Shown here: positions 29,908 through 38,776 of the stretch, in pieces
How the letters are laid out: each line of letters begins with the position of its first letter
Position numbering within the stretch: position 1 is the stretch's first letter
Origin: a virus
Virus record (IMG/VR): IMGVR_UViG_3300049893_002755
Span: 1 to 47,267 of that record
Length of the DNA stretch: 47,267 nucleotides
Strand: one strand, 5' to 3'
Made by a program: the position numbers and the translations under genes
The notes under the pieces: generated by a model
What the model was told of the DNA's origin: nothing
Databases searched by the model: none
Seen by the model: only the letters and a program-made list of their open reading frames with translations

Positions 29908-31763
29908 TGGCAGTGATTGAAGAGGTTGTACGAATCGAGGTAGAAGCTGCTAAAGCAAGCGTAAAAGAGCTTGAAAAAACCGTTCGGGATCTTGAAGAAC
30001 GTTTTAATCGACTCAATAATCAGAGACCAACCATTCCCACTGGCGATGGCCTGAAAGATGCTTCGTTTCAAGCCAGGAATCTTCGCGCCCAGTTAGCAGA
30101 TATCGGTGTCCAGTTGGCGGGCGGACAAAACCCGCTCCTGATCCTGATCCAACAAGGGCCGCAAATTGCAGAATCGTTTGCAGGCGGGGCGAGTGCAATA
30201 AACGTGCTAAAGGCCGCTTTTGGTGGTTTGCTGCCCATTCTTGCACCCATTGGCGCTGCGGTTGTGGCCCTGGGTGGTGCGTGGTACTACTACTCCTCTC
30301 AACTCGATAAAGCCAATGAGAAGGCAGCAAAAGCCGCAGAATTGGCTACCAAGGCACAGGGCGCACATCAAGATATAGCAGATACGCTACAAGAGGTGAG
30401 TGATAATTATCGGCTTGCTACGGGGCAAGCGAACGAATTGACGCTCAAACAAGAGGAGTCGGATCGCATAATTCGAGAGGGGTACGAAAAGCAGCTTACT
30501 TTGAGCCGCGAGCTGGTTTCTGCAAAAAGAACAGAGTTAGATGCTGCACAAAAAACAGCAACCGCCATTCAAGAGAGCCTATCTAAAGCAAAAGCTGATC
30601 CAGCTACGCGGCAAGATCGGGCATATATGGCTCAACTGGCTAATGATGCTGAACAGGCAAGCAGCAAAGTAAACAAGCTTAACAATGAGATGGAAAGCCA
30701 GCAATCGATCCTGGTTCAGCAACAGATGGCCATGGATAACGCGATGGCTACCAATCGGCGTTCATTGGCGATTTTAGACGAGAAAGAGCAACGTGAGCGA
30801 GAAGCTGCGAGCGCATTGAAAGATCGGGCAAAAGCAGAATCTGATGCAGCAAAGGAACTTCGTGAAGCAGAAGCTTTGATGAGGGATACTCTCAAGCGAG
30901 GCATCTTCGAGATGGAGCAACAATTTGCTGAATTCTCACCAAGTTTAGACGCCTTGGTAGCGTGGCAAAATTCAGCCTTGGCTCTAATTGGTGAAACAAA
31001 TGCGAAAATCATAGGGGAAACCCAGCTTGCTATGGATGCTTGGGGGATTGAATTCAACGCGGCTTGGGATCAAATGGTTGCGGATGCACAGGCCAGGGTT
31101 GAACGTTTAGGCAGCATCGCGAACACCATATCCACCTTTAGTAGCGGTTCGGCTGAATCGATGCTTGCCCTTGCCGGTCCGGGTGGTCAGGTAGCCGGTT
31201 CGGTGTTTGGTGCGGTGAGTGGGTTTGCAGATAGGTCGAACTCAACAGCCGATCAACTTAAATCAGGATTGATGGGCTTTGCCAAGGGGTTAGCCAATAT
31301 CGGGAGTGAGTTAGGGGATCTGATTCTTGGGGTTGCGCAAGACTTCGTGCCTACGCTGTTGAAAAATATACCTCTATTGGTCGCTTCTCTGATTGATACA
31401 CTGGCAGATCCCAAGCTCTGGATCGAGGTAGCGAAGGCTCTGGTCAAGGGTGTGTGGGATGCCATTAAGGAGATATTCGACATTGGAAGGGACTTAGGCG
31501 AGGCCATTGGCAATCTGTTCAAGCGCAAGTCTGGCAAAAACCGCGCATCAGGAGGCTGGATCAATGAAGATGGCTGGTACCATCTGGAGAAAGACGAGCG
31601 GATTACCCAACGCGGGCAACCTGAAACGAGTGGACAAAATTCGCGGGTTCATACCGGCGAGGTTGGCGCATCTGTAGCTGGGCGGGTACCCGTCTATATA
31701 GACGTTCAGCAACTCGCACGAGAGATCAACCGTCAATCTGCCCGTGGTGTGAGGGTTTCTTAG
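29907..31763 (+). CDS. Tail tape measure protein
   Basis: 618 aa. Coiled coil about residues 8-40, the conserved N-terminal region LADIGVQLAGGQNPLLILIQQGPQI, a membrane-like segment GGLLPILAPIGAAVVALGGAW, then long coiled coils (about 120-320) with AKAAELATKAQ and EKEQREREAASALKDRAKAESDA. The C-terminal part has a second hydrophobic stretch (FVPTLLKNIPLLVASLIDTL). The size predicts a short tail, roughly 90 nm if 1.5 A per residue applies. Confidence 0.88.
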   Translation: MAVIEEVVRIEVEAAKASVKELEKTVRDLEERFNRLNNQRPTIPTGDGLKDASFQARNLRAQLADIGVQLAGGQNPLLILIQQGPQIAESFAGGASAINVLKAAFGGLLPILAPIGAAVVALGGAWYYYSSQLDKANEKAAKAAELATKAQGAHQDIADTLQEVSDNYRLATGQANELTLKQEESDRIIREGYEKQLTLSRELVSAKRTELDAAQKTATAIQESLSKAKADPATRQDRAYMAQLANDAEQASSKVNKLNNEMESQQSILVQQQMAMDNAMATNRRSLAILDEKEQREREAASALKDRAKAESDAAKELREAEALMRDTLKRGIFEMEQQFAEFSPSLDALVAWQNSALALIGETNAKIIGETQLAMDAWGIEFNAAWDQMVADAQARVERLGSIANTISTFSSGSAESMLALAGPGGQVAGSVFGAVSGFADRSNSTADQLKSGLMGFAKGLANIGSELGDLILGVAQDFVPTLLKNIPLLVASLIDTLADPKLWIEVAKALVKGVWDAIKEIFDIGRDLGEAIGNLFKRKSGKNRASGGWINEDGWYHLEKDERITQRGQPETSGQNSRVHTGEVGASVAGRVPVYIDVQQLAREINRQSARGVRVS

Positions 31764-32642
31764 ATGGCTGCAACCGATTTCACCTTTTACTACTACCCAT
31801 CTTCCACCGGAGGCGTTGAAAAGCTGGTAGGAACCGGCAATACTTCCGAGGGTGTATCGAAGATTGAGACGGGCTACTATCGCAACCGTACCGAGAAGCG
31901 GACGGCTTATAATTCTCCAGTGTTTACGCCGGGTTCTGGTGGGTTGCGTGTCCTGATCAGTATTGAAACATTCAATACAGCCAACAACCTCGATGAGAAA
32001 GTATACAACTTGAACGCGCATTTATCGCGTGGCGGAGCCTTTGGGTTTGCGCTGCAATCGGGGAAAGCTTGGGCGGCCTTCCGAACGGGGCTGACGGCCA
32101 GGGGGGCTACGAGTCTGCCCACCTATGGGAACGAATTTTCAGCATGGGAAGCATCGGCAGTTCTGGCTGCTGCGGATCAAATCGTGATTGAATCGGCTAA
32201 TCCAGAGTTCAACCACGAACGTAACCGAGTTTCTTCGGTATCGGGGAACACCATCACGGCGTCAACCGGGCTAACCTATGCTTATACCAGCGGTTTTGCC
32301 CATTGGGTAAGGCACCGTGACTTTTATCCTGCTCTGTATGTACCTCAAGATATTTTGGATCGTTACAATGGCCAACCATTGCAACTAACCAGCTTCTATC
32401 GGCTACACTATACACTCCAGATTGAAGCAGAGTTGGATATGGCCATTTTATCGGCGGGCCATTCAGATACCGGTTTTGGTTCTGGTGTTGGTGCTAATGT
32501 GCTGAATTTACGAGGTACATCCGAGTCAGTTATGCAAAATACTCTGGATAGTGTATTAGGTCGTGACTTCAAGGTGTGGGATAAGTATAACCTGAACAGG
32601 TACGTAAATAGCCTGAACATCCCACGCGGGACGAGGTTTTAG
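31764..32642 (+). CDS. Distal tail / tail tip protein
   Basis: 292 aa starting one base after the tape measure stop. Mostly beta, with YYRNRTEKRTAYNSPVFTPG and NPEFNHERNRVSSVSGNTITAS. By position it is the Dit-like first tail-tip protein; it shares style with DUF2460-type proteins of gene-transfer-agent-like tails, but no catalytic motif is visible. Confidence 0.65.
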   Translation: MAATDFTFYYYPSSTGGVEKLVGTGNTSEGVSKIETGYYRNRTEKRTAYNSPVFTPGSGGLRVLISIETFNTANNLDEKVYNLNAHLSRGGAFGFALQSGKAWAAFRTGLTARGATSLPTYGNEFSAWEASAVLAAADQIVIESANPEFNHERNRVSSVSGNTITASTGLTYAYTSGFAHWVRHRDFYPALYVPQDILDRYNGQPLQLTSFYRLHYTLQIEAELDMAILSAGHSDTGFGSGVGANVLNLRGTSESVMQNTLDSVLGRDFKVWDKYNLNRYVNSLNIPRGTRF

Positions 32643-34202
32643 ATGGCCTGGGGTTCTGCTTTCTTGGATAGCTTAGAGGCTGGAGGTCAGGTTTATGGCT
32701 GGTTTATCAAGCGTGAAGGCATCGGAACCGCTCCCGGAACTGATTTCACCGCAGGTTCACACCCAAGCCTGAACTGTGAGTATTGCGGCGTTTTAGAGCC
32801 GACTTTCCAAGGTGCAACGCTATCTTTATCCTCTTCTTCGTTGGGTGCATGGTCGGTCGAGGTCGTAGGCGATGCAGCGTTTGCGCTGGTAGCCAAACAT
32901 ATCACCCGTGGAACAATCATCGGTTTGTACATGGGTTTTGTGGGAATGAACCGACATAACTTTGAGCGCGTAGGCTTGGGTCAGATTCAAAACATCTTCA
33001 TTCTTCCTGGTAGAAATGGGATACGCATTGACTTGATCGATATCCTGTCAGCACTGCGCGGGCGTTTTACAACCAGCGCAAGCGTTCAGAAAATCTTCGG
33101 GGTAGGCTACAATACCACCACCACCGTTGCCCATCTTATTGGAGCTGCAAGCTACCAAGTCAACAGCGTAAGCAATTTCGAGAAGGGCAGCGATATCAAT
33201 GGCTGCATTCAGGTTCAAGGGGCAAGCGGCACGTTCTACCGGCTTTATAGCGGTACCAGCGGATCGGCTTTTACGATTTCAGATCCTTCTACTGCGAGTG
33301 TGGGCGGGACGACGGACACTGGGGCCGTTGTTGGTGACGGTGTATACTCTGTTGCATATATCAAGGATCATCCTTTACGAATCGCACAGCGTATGCTCGT
33401 TAGTTCAGGCACCGCAGGCACCAACGGAACATATGACACCCTACCGACCACATGGGGATGGGGTATTCAGAGAGAATACGTAGATAGTGAGGATTTTACT
33501 CGATTTATCAATGCTTCGGGCGGTACGTCAAGCACCTATCATTGGCAGGTATTTCAGAACGAGGCTGTAGATGATGGTTATGGGTTTCTTGAAGATATGC
33601 TGGGTCGTGGCGGCTTTTTCCTTACGATGCGGCAAGGAGCCATCACAGGCCGGTGTTGGCAGTTGCCGAGTACCCTGACCGGGGCAATTAGTGGTATCGG
33701 CATTACCGAGGCAGACATCATGAGCAGCGCAGGCACTTTTCCAGAGTTTGAACATGAACTATTCTGTTCAGATTGGTCTAAGGAGTCGGGATCTGCTCGT
33801 GTGATGTCCTATAGCGGTTCAGATGTTCAGACACTTTACGGATTAGCAACACTTCCAGGTGAATATGAAACGGTTTTTGACCTATCTTCCTTCGTTTTCT
33901 TGAACGAAACGACGATCAAAACCGAGGTTCATAATCGAGTCTCTTCCTTGGTCACGAAGGTGCCTGAACGTTTGACCTTTGATGGGCATATTCGTTTAGC
34001 CCAGCTTGCCCCCGGCGATCTGGTTACGATAGATACAAATTCATTAGGTCTAACCTGGGGTAGGCGAGAAGCATCGTTAGGCACGCTCGGATACAATGGC
34101 CGCCGAGCCGTAGTGAGCGAGGTTTCACCGCAGTTCTTGCAAGGATATTGCAGGATAACCCTGCTCATTTTCCCAACAAGCGATAACATTTTCGAGGTGT
34201 AA
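32643..34202 (+). CDS. Tail hub / baseplate protein (DUF2163-like)
   Basis: 519 aa. The start AWGSAFLDSLEAGGQVYGWFIK and MGFVGMNRHNFERVGLGQIQNI suggest the hub beta-barrels; VTKVPERLTFDGHIRLAQLAPGDLVTID near the C-terminus resembles baseplate hub modules. Context between Dit-like and receptor-binding genes supports the call. No Cys-protease site of a GTA peptidase is evident. Confidence 0.62.
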   Translation: MAWGSAFLDSLEAGGQVYGWFIKREGIGTAPGTDFTAGSHPSLNCEYCGVLEPTFQGATLSLSSSSLGAWSVEVVGDAAFALVAKHITRGTIIGLYMGFVGMNRHNFERVGLGQIQNIFILPGRNGIRIDLIDILSALRGRFTTSASVQKIFGVGYNTTTTVAHLIGAASYQVNSVSNFEKGSDINGCIQVQGASGTFYRLYSGTSGSAFTISDPSTASVGGTTDTGAVVGDGVYSVAYIKDHPLRIAQRMLVSSGTAGTNGTYDTLPTTWGWGIQREYVDSEDFTRFINASGGTSSTYHWQVFQNEAVDDGYGFLEDMLGRGGFFLTMRQGAITGRCWQLPSTLTGAISGIGITEADIMSSAGTFPEFEHELFCSDWSKESGSARVMSYSGSDVQTLYGLATLPGEYETVFDLSSFVFLNETTIKTEVHNRVSSLVTKVPERLTFDGHIRLAQLAPGDLVTIDTNSLGLTWGRREASLGTLGYNGRRAVVSEVSPQFLQGYCRITLLIFPTSDNIFEV

Positions 34203-34204
34203 CC

Positions 34205-35554
34205 ATGGCCGATCTGATTGAACAAGGGCTTTTGCTACCAACGGTTGGTACACCCAAAGACACACACAGAGGCAACAAAGCTTTGGTGTACTTCAATCGG
34301 AATACACGTCATTTGCACTTCGTTTTTGCAGGTGTTGACTACGAAATAACAACCAATGCTTATTTGGAGAGCGTCATGCAGGTGTTACAAACGACGGCCT
34401 TTGGTGAGACGTTGACTGCTCGGTTACGCCCGCGTGCGGGATGGCGTGGCGACTACCCGTTTACTTCCACACCGAATCCAATTTTATACGTTTCTACCGC
34501 AACAGGCAGCGGGACGATTTCTTCAAACGAAAATCGATTCAAACTCTCTACAGGCACCGACGTTAACGGAGCTATGCGCCTGCAAACCAGGAGAGTGCTT
34601 CGTTATATGCCGGGTATTGGTGGGTTAGTCCGGTTTACAGCCGTTTTCGAGACACCGAAGGCAAGCACGCGGCAAATTGTTGGGATTGGTGACAGTAACG
34701 ATGGGTTTTTCTTTGGTTACGATGGTACAACTTTCGGCGTTTTACGTAGGAATAACGGTTCGGATACATGGGTAACCTCTGCAAACTGGAATGGGGAGGC
34801 ACCTTCGTTTACTCCAGATTATACCAAGGGAAACATCTTTCAGATTCGTTACCAATGGCTTGGATATGGGTTTATTCGGTTCTATATCTACGATCCAAAC
34901 GAGGAGGATATGCACCTATTACACGCCATCAAATACCCGAATACGAGCGCAAGCGTGTCGGTCCGTAACCCGACCCTCCCCCTTATGGCCGAGGTGGCCA
35001 ACACAGGGAATAATACGAATATGGTGCTTTATACGCCGTCTGCATTGGGCGCAACGGAAGGGGATACCGATGGGGATTATGATCCGTTCCTGGTTGTGAA
35101 CAGCGTTGCAACGTCACCAACGTTCAATAATACCAATGAAAACCACGTTATAACCATAAGAAACAAGGCGACCGCTTACGCGGGGAGTGTAACCAATCGG
35201 ATCACTGTCTGCATCAAAGAACTCTCGGTTGCACGCGATGGATCGGCCGCATTGACGACGTTCAAAGTTTACCGCAGCGCAAGGGCAACGGTTACTTATG
35301 GGGCGGCTTTGACATTCGTTGACTACTCTGCTGATTATTCACCGGTTGAAACGTCAACAACGACAACAACGGTTACAGGAGGAACGGCTGAACGAACCGT
35401 CATGATGAAAAGCGGCGATTCACCGTTTCAATTCAAGATTGATACTCAAGAAATGGACCTTCGACCCGGTGACTACATTACCATTAGTTGCACCGATTCA
35501 ACCGCAGCAAGTACGCAGGTGGCTGTATCGGTTACGTGGGGAGAGGAGTTCTGA
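34205..35554 (+). CDS. Tail tip / receptor-binding protein, 449 aa
   Basis: The N-terminus (LIEQGLLLPTVGTPKDTHRG...) would attach to the tip. The middle part (VRFTAVFETPKASTRQIVGIGDSNDGFFFGYDG, FRNNG-type segment, KGNIFQIRYQWLGYGFIRFY) is a jelly-roll-like carbohydrate-binding pattern common in phage fibres. The C-terminal Thr-rich region ends in strands. Probably recognises the host surface. Not translationally coupled to downstream genes. Confidence 0.7.
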   Translation: MADLIEQGLLLPTVGTPKDTHRGNKALVYFNRNTRHLHFVFAGVDYEITTNAYLESVMQVLQTTAFGETLTARLRPRAGWRGDYPFTSTPNPILYVSTATGSGTISSNENRFKLSTGTDVNGAMRLQTRRVLRYMPGIGGLVRFTAVFETPKASTRQIVGIGDSNDGFFFGYDGTTFGVLRRNNGSDTWVTSANWNGEAPSFTPDYTKGNIFQIRYQWLGYGFIRFYIYDPNEEDMHLLHAIKYPNTSASVSVRNPTLPLMAEVANTGNNTNMVLYTPSALGATEGDTDGDYDPFLVVNSVATSPTFNNTNENHVITIRNKATAYAGSVTNRITVCIKELSVARDGSAALTTFKVYRSARATVTYGAALTFVDYSADYSPVETSTTTTTVTGGTAERTVMMKSGDSPFQFKIDTQEMDLRPGDYITISCTDSTAASTQVAVSVTWGEEF

Positions 35555-35556
35555 TG

Positions 35557-36036
35557 TTACTCCCCATACCAAGCGATCTCGATTGTTACATTTCCAGCGT
35601 TGGTTTCAATCGTGCATTCTGTAACCGTTGGACTGCCTGGGTCAAGCAGTTCGAGGTACCAGTTTGCAGATCCCTCTATGCTGTCTCCAATGGCCGGGGC
35701 CGTCCACGTTGCCCACCACGCGCCACAGGACAGGCCACAAACAGCCGCGTAGCCGGTGAGGGTGCCACCGTACTGGCCGGGCAGGTCGGTGAGGATTTGG
35801 GTGGCGTCTATCTCGATCCAGTAGCCAGGGGTAGAGCAGGGATCTGTAGGCTGGCTATCAACCTGTTCGCTATCCTGAACGCCTCGACTATCGTGCTGAA
35901 CAGGATCGCCTGTATCCTGAACAGGTTGGCTATCGGGTGTAACGATGGAAAAGCTATCGTGATATTCAGCTTGTTCTATCGCAGTTATTTGAGGAAGGTA
36001 GGAAAAGGAGCTTGTACAGGCCAAGAAAAACAGCAT
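35557..36036 (-). CDS. Lipoprotein-like protein on the minus strand, 159 aa
   Basis: Start ATG after GGAGG on the minus strand. The N-terminus MLFFLACTSS has a lipobox-like FLAC but only six residues before the cysteine and no positive charge, an unusually short signal. Residues about 30-75 are a low-complexity Asp/Gln/Pro/Ser linker (VQDTGDPVQHDSRGVQDSEQ), then a compact cysteine-containing domain (GLSCGAWWATWTAPAIGDS). It sits between tail and lysis genes against their direction, the layout of morons such as superinfection-exclusion lipoproteins. Role inferred. Confidence 0.6.
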   Translation of the reverse strand: MLFFLACTSSFSYLPQITAIEQAEYHDSFSIVTPDSQPVQDTGDPVQHDSRGVQDSEQVDSQPTDPCSTPGYWIEIDATQILTDLPGQYGGTLTGYAAVCGLSCGAWWATWTAPAIGDSIEGSANWYLELLDPGSPTVTECTIETNAGNVTIEIAWYGE

Positions 36037-36071
36037 AATGCCTCCATGCGGAATGTATACACGGTGTTCAG

Positions 36072-36620
36072 ATGATCTTCTACCTCGATCCCGGCCACGG
36101 CTACAAGGGCAAACAGTACGATCCAGGTGCGGTTCATGGAAACCTGACAGAAGCTTTGATTGTACGTGGATATTCAGCCGAGCTGGAAAAAGCTTGTCGA
36201 TTGAACCTTATCCCCACACACACCCTGGGGTCAGGTGAGTACGATTATCGCCACCGTGTCGTCAAGAATATCGCTGGTTCAAAGCCTGGTTTATACGCGC
36301 AACTGCATTGCAATGCAGGGGGCGGGAAGTATAGCCTCGTCATGTACGATAAACGCAGTAGCAAGGGGCGTTTAGCGGCAGAGGCGATAGCAGCGGAGCT
36401 GGAGAAGGTGACCGGGGATGGGCGTGTTCAGGCACTGACCGAGGGAGAACGCGGATTCTCCTATATCGATGGGATCTGGTCTATCCCCGCTGTCTGTGGA
36501 GTCGTGATTGAACCTGGCTTTCTCGACTACGCCGGGCACGAGCTGATGTGGCGCCACTATCCAACGGTAGCAACGCCGATTCTACAAGGATTTTTGAAGT
36601 GGAGGGAACATGCCGCCTAA
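36072..36620 (+). CDS. N-acetylmuramoyl-L-alanine amidase endolysin (Amidase_3)
   Basis: 182 aa. Zinc ligands and catalytic residues are in place: YLDPGHGYKG (His about 8), NLTEALI (Glu about 27), YAQLHCNAGG (His about 75) and VVIEPGFLDY (Glu about 145). It cleaves the amide link between muramic acid and peptide at lysis. No signal peptide or cell-wall-binding domain, so release should depend on the holin-like protein downstream. Confidence 0.92.
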   Translation: MIFYLDPGHGYKGKQYDPGAVHGNLTEALIVRGYSAELEKACRLNLIPTHTLGSGEYDYRHRVVKNIAGSKPGLYAQLHCNAGGGKYSLVMYDKRSSKGRLAAEAIAAELEKVTGDGRVQALTEGERGFSYIDGIWSIPAVCGVVIEPGFLDYAGHELMWRHYPTVATPILQGFLKWREHAA

Positions 36621-36873
36621 TCCTACGAATGGCGAGCTACTCAAGCAATTGGCTGCACAGGTATCTGACCTGACCGAAGAAATCCGCGATCTACAAAGAG
36701 ATATTGCTGTTTTGGCTACCCGAATCGACAAACCCACCCTAATTGAGCGCATTCCAGCCTGGGGGCTGGTGCTATTGGTCGGCATGGGTATTCTCTCGAT
36801 TGTAGCTCTAATCCTACGGGATACCACGATTTTACAAGGTTTTGCGCCTATTTTAGGCAAAGGAACACCATGA
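36610..36873 (+). CDS. Holin-like single-span membrane protein, 87 aa
   Basis: Strong GGAGGG site, overlapping the endolysin end. An N-terminal coiled coil (LLKQLAAQVSDLTEEIRDLQRDIAVLATRI) precedes one membrane span WGLVLLVGMGILSIVALIL (about residues 56-74). Such XhlA-like coiled-coil/one-span proteins occur beside endolysins as holins or holin partners. Confidence 0.75.
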   Translation: MPPNPTNGELLKQLAAQVSDLTEEIRDLQRDIAVLATRIDKPTLIERIPAWGLVLLVGMGILSIVALILRDTTILQGFAPILGKGTP

Positions 36874-37028
36874 AGGAAACTCAACAGGTTCAAACGAAGA
36901 AAAAGGACACCGGACCTGCAAACGTTCAGGCAACAGAACGCGAGCGGAGATGGGAACGCATGAACGAGCGTATCAAATACTTTGACACTGTAGGTTCAAG
37001 GCATGATATTAGCTATGAGGAGGTATAA
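36870..37028 (+). CDS. Hypothetical charged protein, 52 aa
   Basis: ATGA overlap with the holin-like gene, TAATG overlap with the next. Very basic and polar (QVQTKKKDTGPANVQATERE, RRWERMNERIKYF). No family recognised; small soluble late protein. Confidence 0.65.
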   Translation: MKETQQVQTKKKDTGPANVQATERERRWERMNERIKYFDTVGSRHDISYEEV

Positions 37029-37348
37029 TGATACGTAAACCTATGCTTTATCGCAGTGACTACGCGAACGACTACAACGAAGATCGGGATACGCATGTCA
37101 ATAGTGGCGTATTGACTACGGTTTATCGCCTGCGTATCTTAGGGCGGGATGTTCAGATCCAACCTGCACAGCGAGCATCTTTACGCGCGGCCATTCAGCA
37201 GTATCCCGGCAACGAATCGGCACAATGGTCGGCATTGAAGGCCCAATGGGCGCAAGATGTGAACGCCTACGCAGATGCTACGTTAGACCCTGTGCCGGTA
37301 GCTGAACGCAAGTGCGTGTTGGCACTGTTGTCGGCGGCGCCGGTTTAA
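37028..37348 (+). CDS. Hypothetical late protein, 106 aa
   Basis: GAGGAGG site and TAATG overlap. Last gene of the late operon, followed 3 bases later by a terminator. It contains YRLRILGRDVQIQPAQRASLRAAIQQYPGN and a helical C-terminus. No family recognised. Confidence 0.65.
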   Translation: MIRKPMLYRSDYANDYNEDRDTHVNSGVLTTVYRLRILGRDVQIQPAQRASLRAAIQQYPGNESAQWSALKAQWAQDVNAYADATLDPVPVAERKCVLALLSAAPV

Positions 37349-37351
37349 ATG

Positions 37352-37374
37352 AAAAAGCCCGCGTGGGCGGGCTT
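37352..37374. terminator. Bidirectional terminator between late and early operons
   Basis: AAGCCCGC-GTGG-GCGGGCTT (37355-37374), with five A upstream on the plus strand giving a T5 run on the minus strand. It should end the minus gene 37394-37666 and the late operon. A 28-bp stretch including it (37348-37375) is repeated exactly at 37777-37804. Confidence 0.85.
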
Positions 37375-37393
37375 GGGTTGGGTTATTGAACAC

Positions 37394-37666
37394 CTATACG
37401 CGGGTAAACTCGGTTACGTTGTGGGAATTGCCCCATGCCGAAGCAATGGCGCTGACCACGTCGGCGGGAACATCCTGTGCAACCTCAAATTCACCACAGG
37501 CGGTAACCTGTGACCCGTCAATCTTGAACAGTCCGGTAAAAGAATCGCCACACTCTACCTGCACCAAAAAGTCATCTTGCCACGATGGCTTGACGATGGT
37601 TAGGATTTCGGTAGTTTCAACGAGAGAGTTGATATAGTCTACGGTGATACGTTGAAATTTGGTCAT
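37394..37666 (-). CDS. Hypothetical protein, 90 aa
   Basis: Minus-strand gene with its own dyad-class promoter and its own terminator. ATG follows AGGAG. Alpha/beta pattern (FQRITVDYINSLVETTEILTI, DDFLVQVECGDSFTGLFKID). No family recognised. Confidence 0.72.
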   Translation of the reverse strand: MTKFQRITVDYINSLVETTEILTIVKPSWQDDFLVQVECGDSFTGLFKIDGSQVTACGEFEVAQDVPADVVSAIASAWGNSHNVTEFTRV

Positions 37667-37714
37667 TTTGAACTCCTATCGAAGAGCTTCGTTTGTTCTG
37701 CTCTTGATGAAACT

Positions 37715-37772
37715 AATATACAACACCCATCAAATAACGTCAACCGATATTTTATCTATTTCGATAAAATAT
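37715..37772 (-). promoter_or_regulatory. Dyad-class early promoter with perfect 26-bp palindrome
   Basis: Minus strand: TTGACG (37743-37738), 17 bp, TATATT (37720-37715). Just upstream, ATATTTTATC-TATTTC-GATAAAATAT (37747-37772) is a perfect palindrome with 10-bp arms, the best copy of the shared dyad. Its centre is near -52, a position favouring activation over repression. Confidence 0.85.
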
Positions 37773-37780
37773 CCATAATG

Positions 37781-37803
37781 AAAAAGCCCGCGTGGGCGGG
37801 CTT
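37781..37803 (-). terminator. Terminator of the 37814 gene
   Basis: The same hairpin as at 37352 (AAGCCCGC-GTGG-GCGGGCTT) with a T5 run on the minus strand. The 28-bp identity of both terminators points to cassette duplication. Confidence 0.85.
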
Positions 37804-37813
37804 GCATCGACAG

Positions 37814-38116
37814 CTATTCAATCAACTTAATCGCATCCTCCAATGCAATCTTTTTCCATCCGCTTGAAAACTTCCGTATCCACTGATTGCGGTCGTATTG
37901 TGAGCGAATAACGCCCTTGTTCTTCAGAGCTTGTTCCAACGCCGAACGTTGGATCAAGATAGGTTTTTCGGCATCCTGACGAGCTTTTAGTTCGTCAACT
38001 TCTGCCTGAAGTGCGTCCCGCCCCGGACCAGGTAAGGTATAAGAAAGGGCTTCGATTTTCTTGTTTAGGTAGGCTGTATTCAACGCGGAATAGGATAGAA
38101 TTTCGATTGGTGTCAT
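37814..38116 (-). CDS. Hypothetical coiled-coil protein, 100 aa
   Basis: ATG follows CTGGAGATAAA, a leader shared in style with other minus genes. The N-terminal half is helical (NTAYLNKKIEALSYTLPGPGRDALQAEVDELKARQ), followed by a basic end (YDRNQWIRKFSSGWKKI). Single-gene unit with its own promoter and terminator. No family recognised. Confidence 0.72.
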   Translation of the reverse strand: MTPIEILSYSALNTAYLNKKIEALSYTLPGPGRDALQAEVDELKARQDAEKPILIQRSALEQALKNKGVIRSQYDRNQWIRKFSSGWKKIALEDAIKLIE

Positions 38117-38162
38117 TTTATCTCCAGTTCAAGCTCGGCTCCAGTGCCGCTCTCGATACCCT

Positions 38163-38220
38163 AATCTACTACACCAATCACCTAACGTCAACCGATATTT
38201 TATCTACTTCAATAAATATT
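38163..38220 (-). promoter_or_regulatory. Dyad-class early promoter of the 37814 gene
   Basis: Minus strand: TTGACG (38191-38186), 17 bp, TAGATT (38168-38163). Upstream dyad at 38195-38220: left arm ATATTTTATC intact, right arm degenerate (AATAAATATT). It overlaps the 3' end of the upstream minus gene (38204). Confidence 0.72.
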
Positions 38221-38479
38221 TATACAACCGTTTCAACCAGCTTTTATCCTCTCTTACAGCTTCATCCATGCTTATCGCGTTTACCTGCGCGTAAGCTACG
38301 CATTCGAGGGCACGAGCCAGAATCGCCACCGCGCGGGATAGCTCGCGTACCTCGCGGCTGGTAGCCTCGGCGGCAAGCCGTTCAGCGATTCGTGCGGCTT
38401 CATCGGCGTTTTGCGCGCCTTCAAACGCCTTGATATGCGCACGACCACGAGCCAGAGACAGAAGGGCGTTGAGCTGCAT
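38204..38479 (-). CDS. Hypothetical Ala-rich helical protein, 91 aa
   Basis: Strongly helical and alanine-rich (NADEAARIAERLAAEATSREVRELSRAVAILARALE). ATG 38479 has no ribosome site; TACAAT (38491-38486) lies 6 bases upstream, as for other leaderless genes here, although no good -35 is visible. No family recognised. Confidence 0.65.
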   Translation of the reverse strand: MQLNALLSLARGRAHIKAFEGAQNADEAARIAERLAAEATSREVRELSRAVAILARALECVAYAQVNAISMDEAVREDKSWLKRLYKYLLK

Positions 38480-38563
38480 AGGGGTATTGTAGCCGATTTC
38501 ACCGGGTAGAACGGCTACCAGGGTTAGCAGGTGTATTCGGGGTGAATACGGGTGAAAACGAAG

Positions 38564-38588
38564 AAAGCCAGCTTGTTAGGCTGGCTTT
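38564..38588. terminator. Bidirectional terminator
   Basis: AAAGCCAGC (38564-38572) pairs with GCTGGCTTT (38580-38588), 7-base loop, with a T-rich flank on both strands. It ends the minus gene 38612-38776. Confidence 0.8.
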
Positions 38589-38611
38589 TGTACTACTCAT
38601 AGGAGGATGGG

Positions 38612-38776
38612 CTAAGCCATTCGATACACGAGCTTTTCAGCTCGCACCCCTTTGAGGTGTGGTGGGCGATTGCGCCCAAAGTCCGAGAGCCAATCTTTCG
38701 CTGCCTGAACAGCCTCTTTACGAGAAAGGAACCACCCTCTTACCCCATTGCCTTGACCATCTTCAAATGCGTACAT
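38612..38776 (-). CDS. Hypothetical small protein, 54 aa
   Basis: ATG follows GTAGGAGG, and this ribosome site lies inside the 65-bp repeat. Basic, with GWFLSRKEAVQAAKDWLSDFGRNRPPH. No family recognised. Its upstream region was rearranged when the ImmA module arrived. Confidence 0.68.
   Translation of the reverse strand: MYAFEDGQGNGVRGWFLSRKEAVQAAKDWLSDFGRNRPPHLKGVRAEKLVYRMA

Noticed and set aside
35488-36075. Plus-strand open frame of 195 codons
   Set aside because: Antisense to the lipoprotein-like gene, which has a strong ribosome site and sensible composition.
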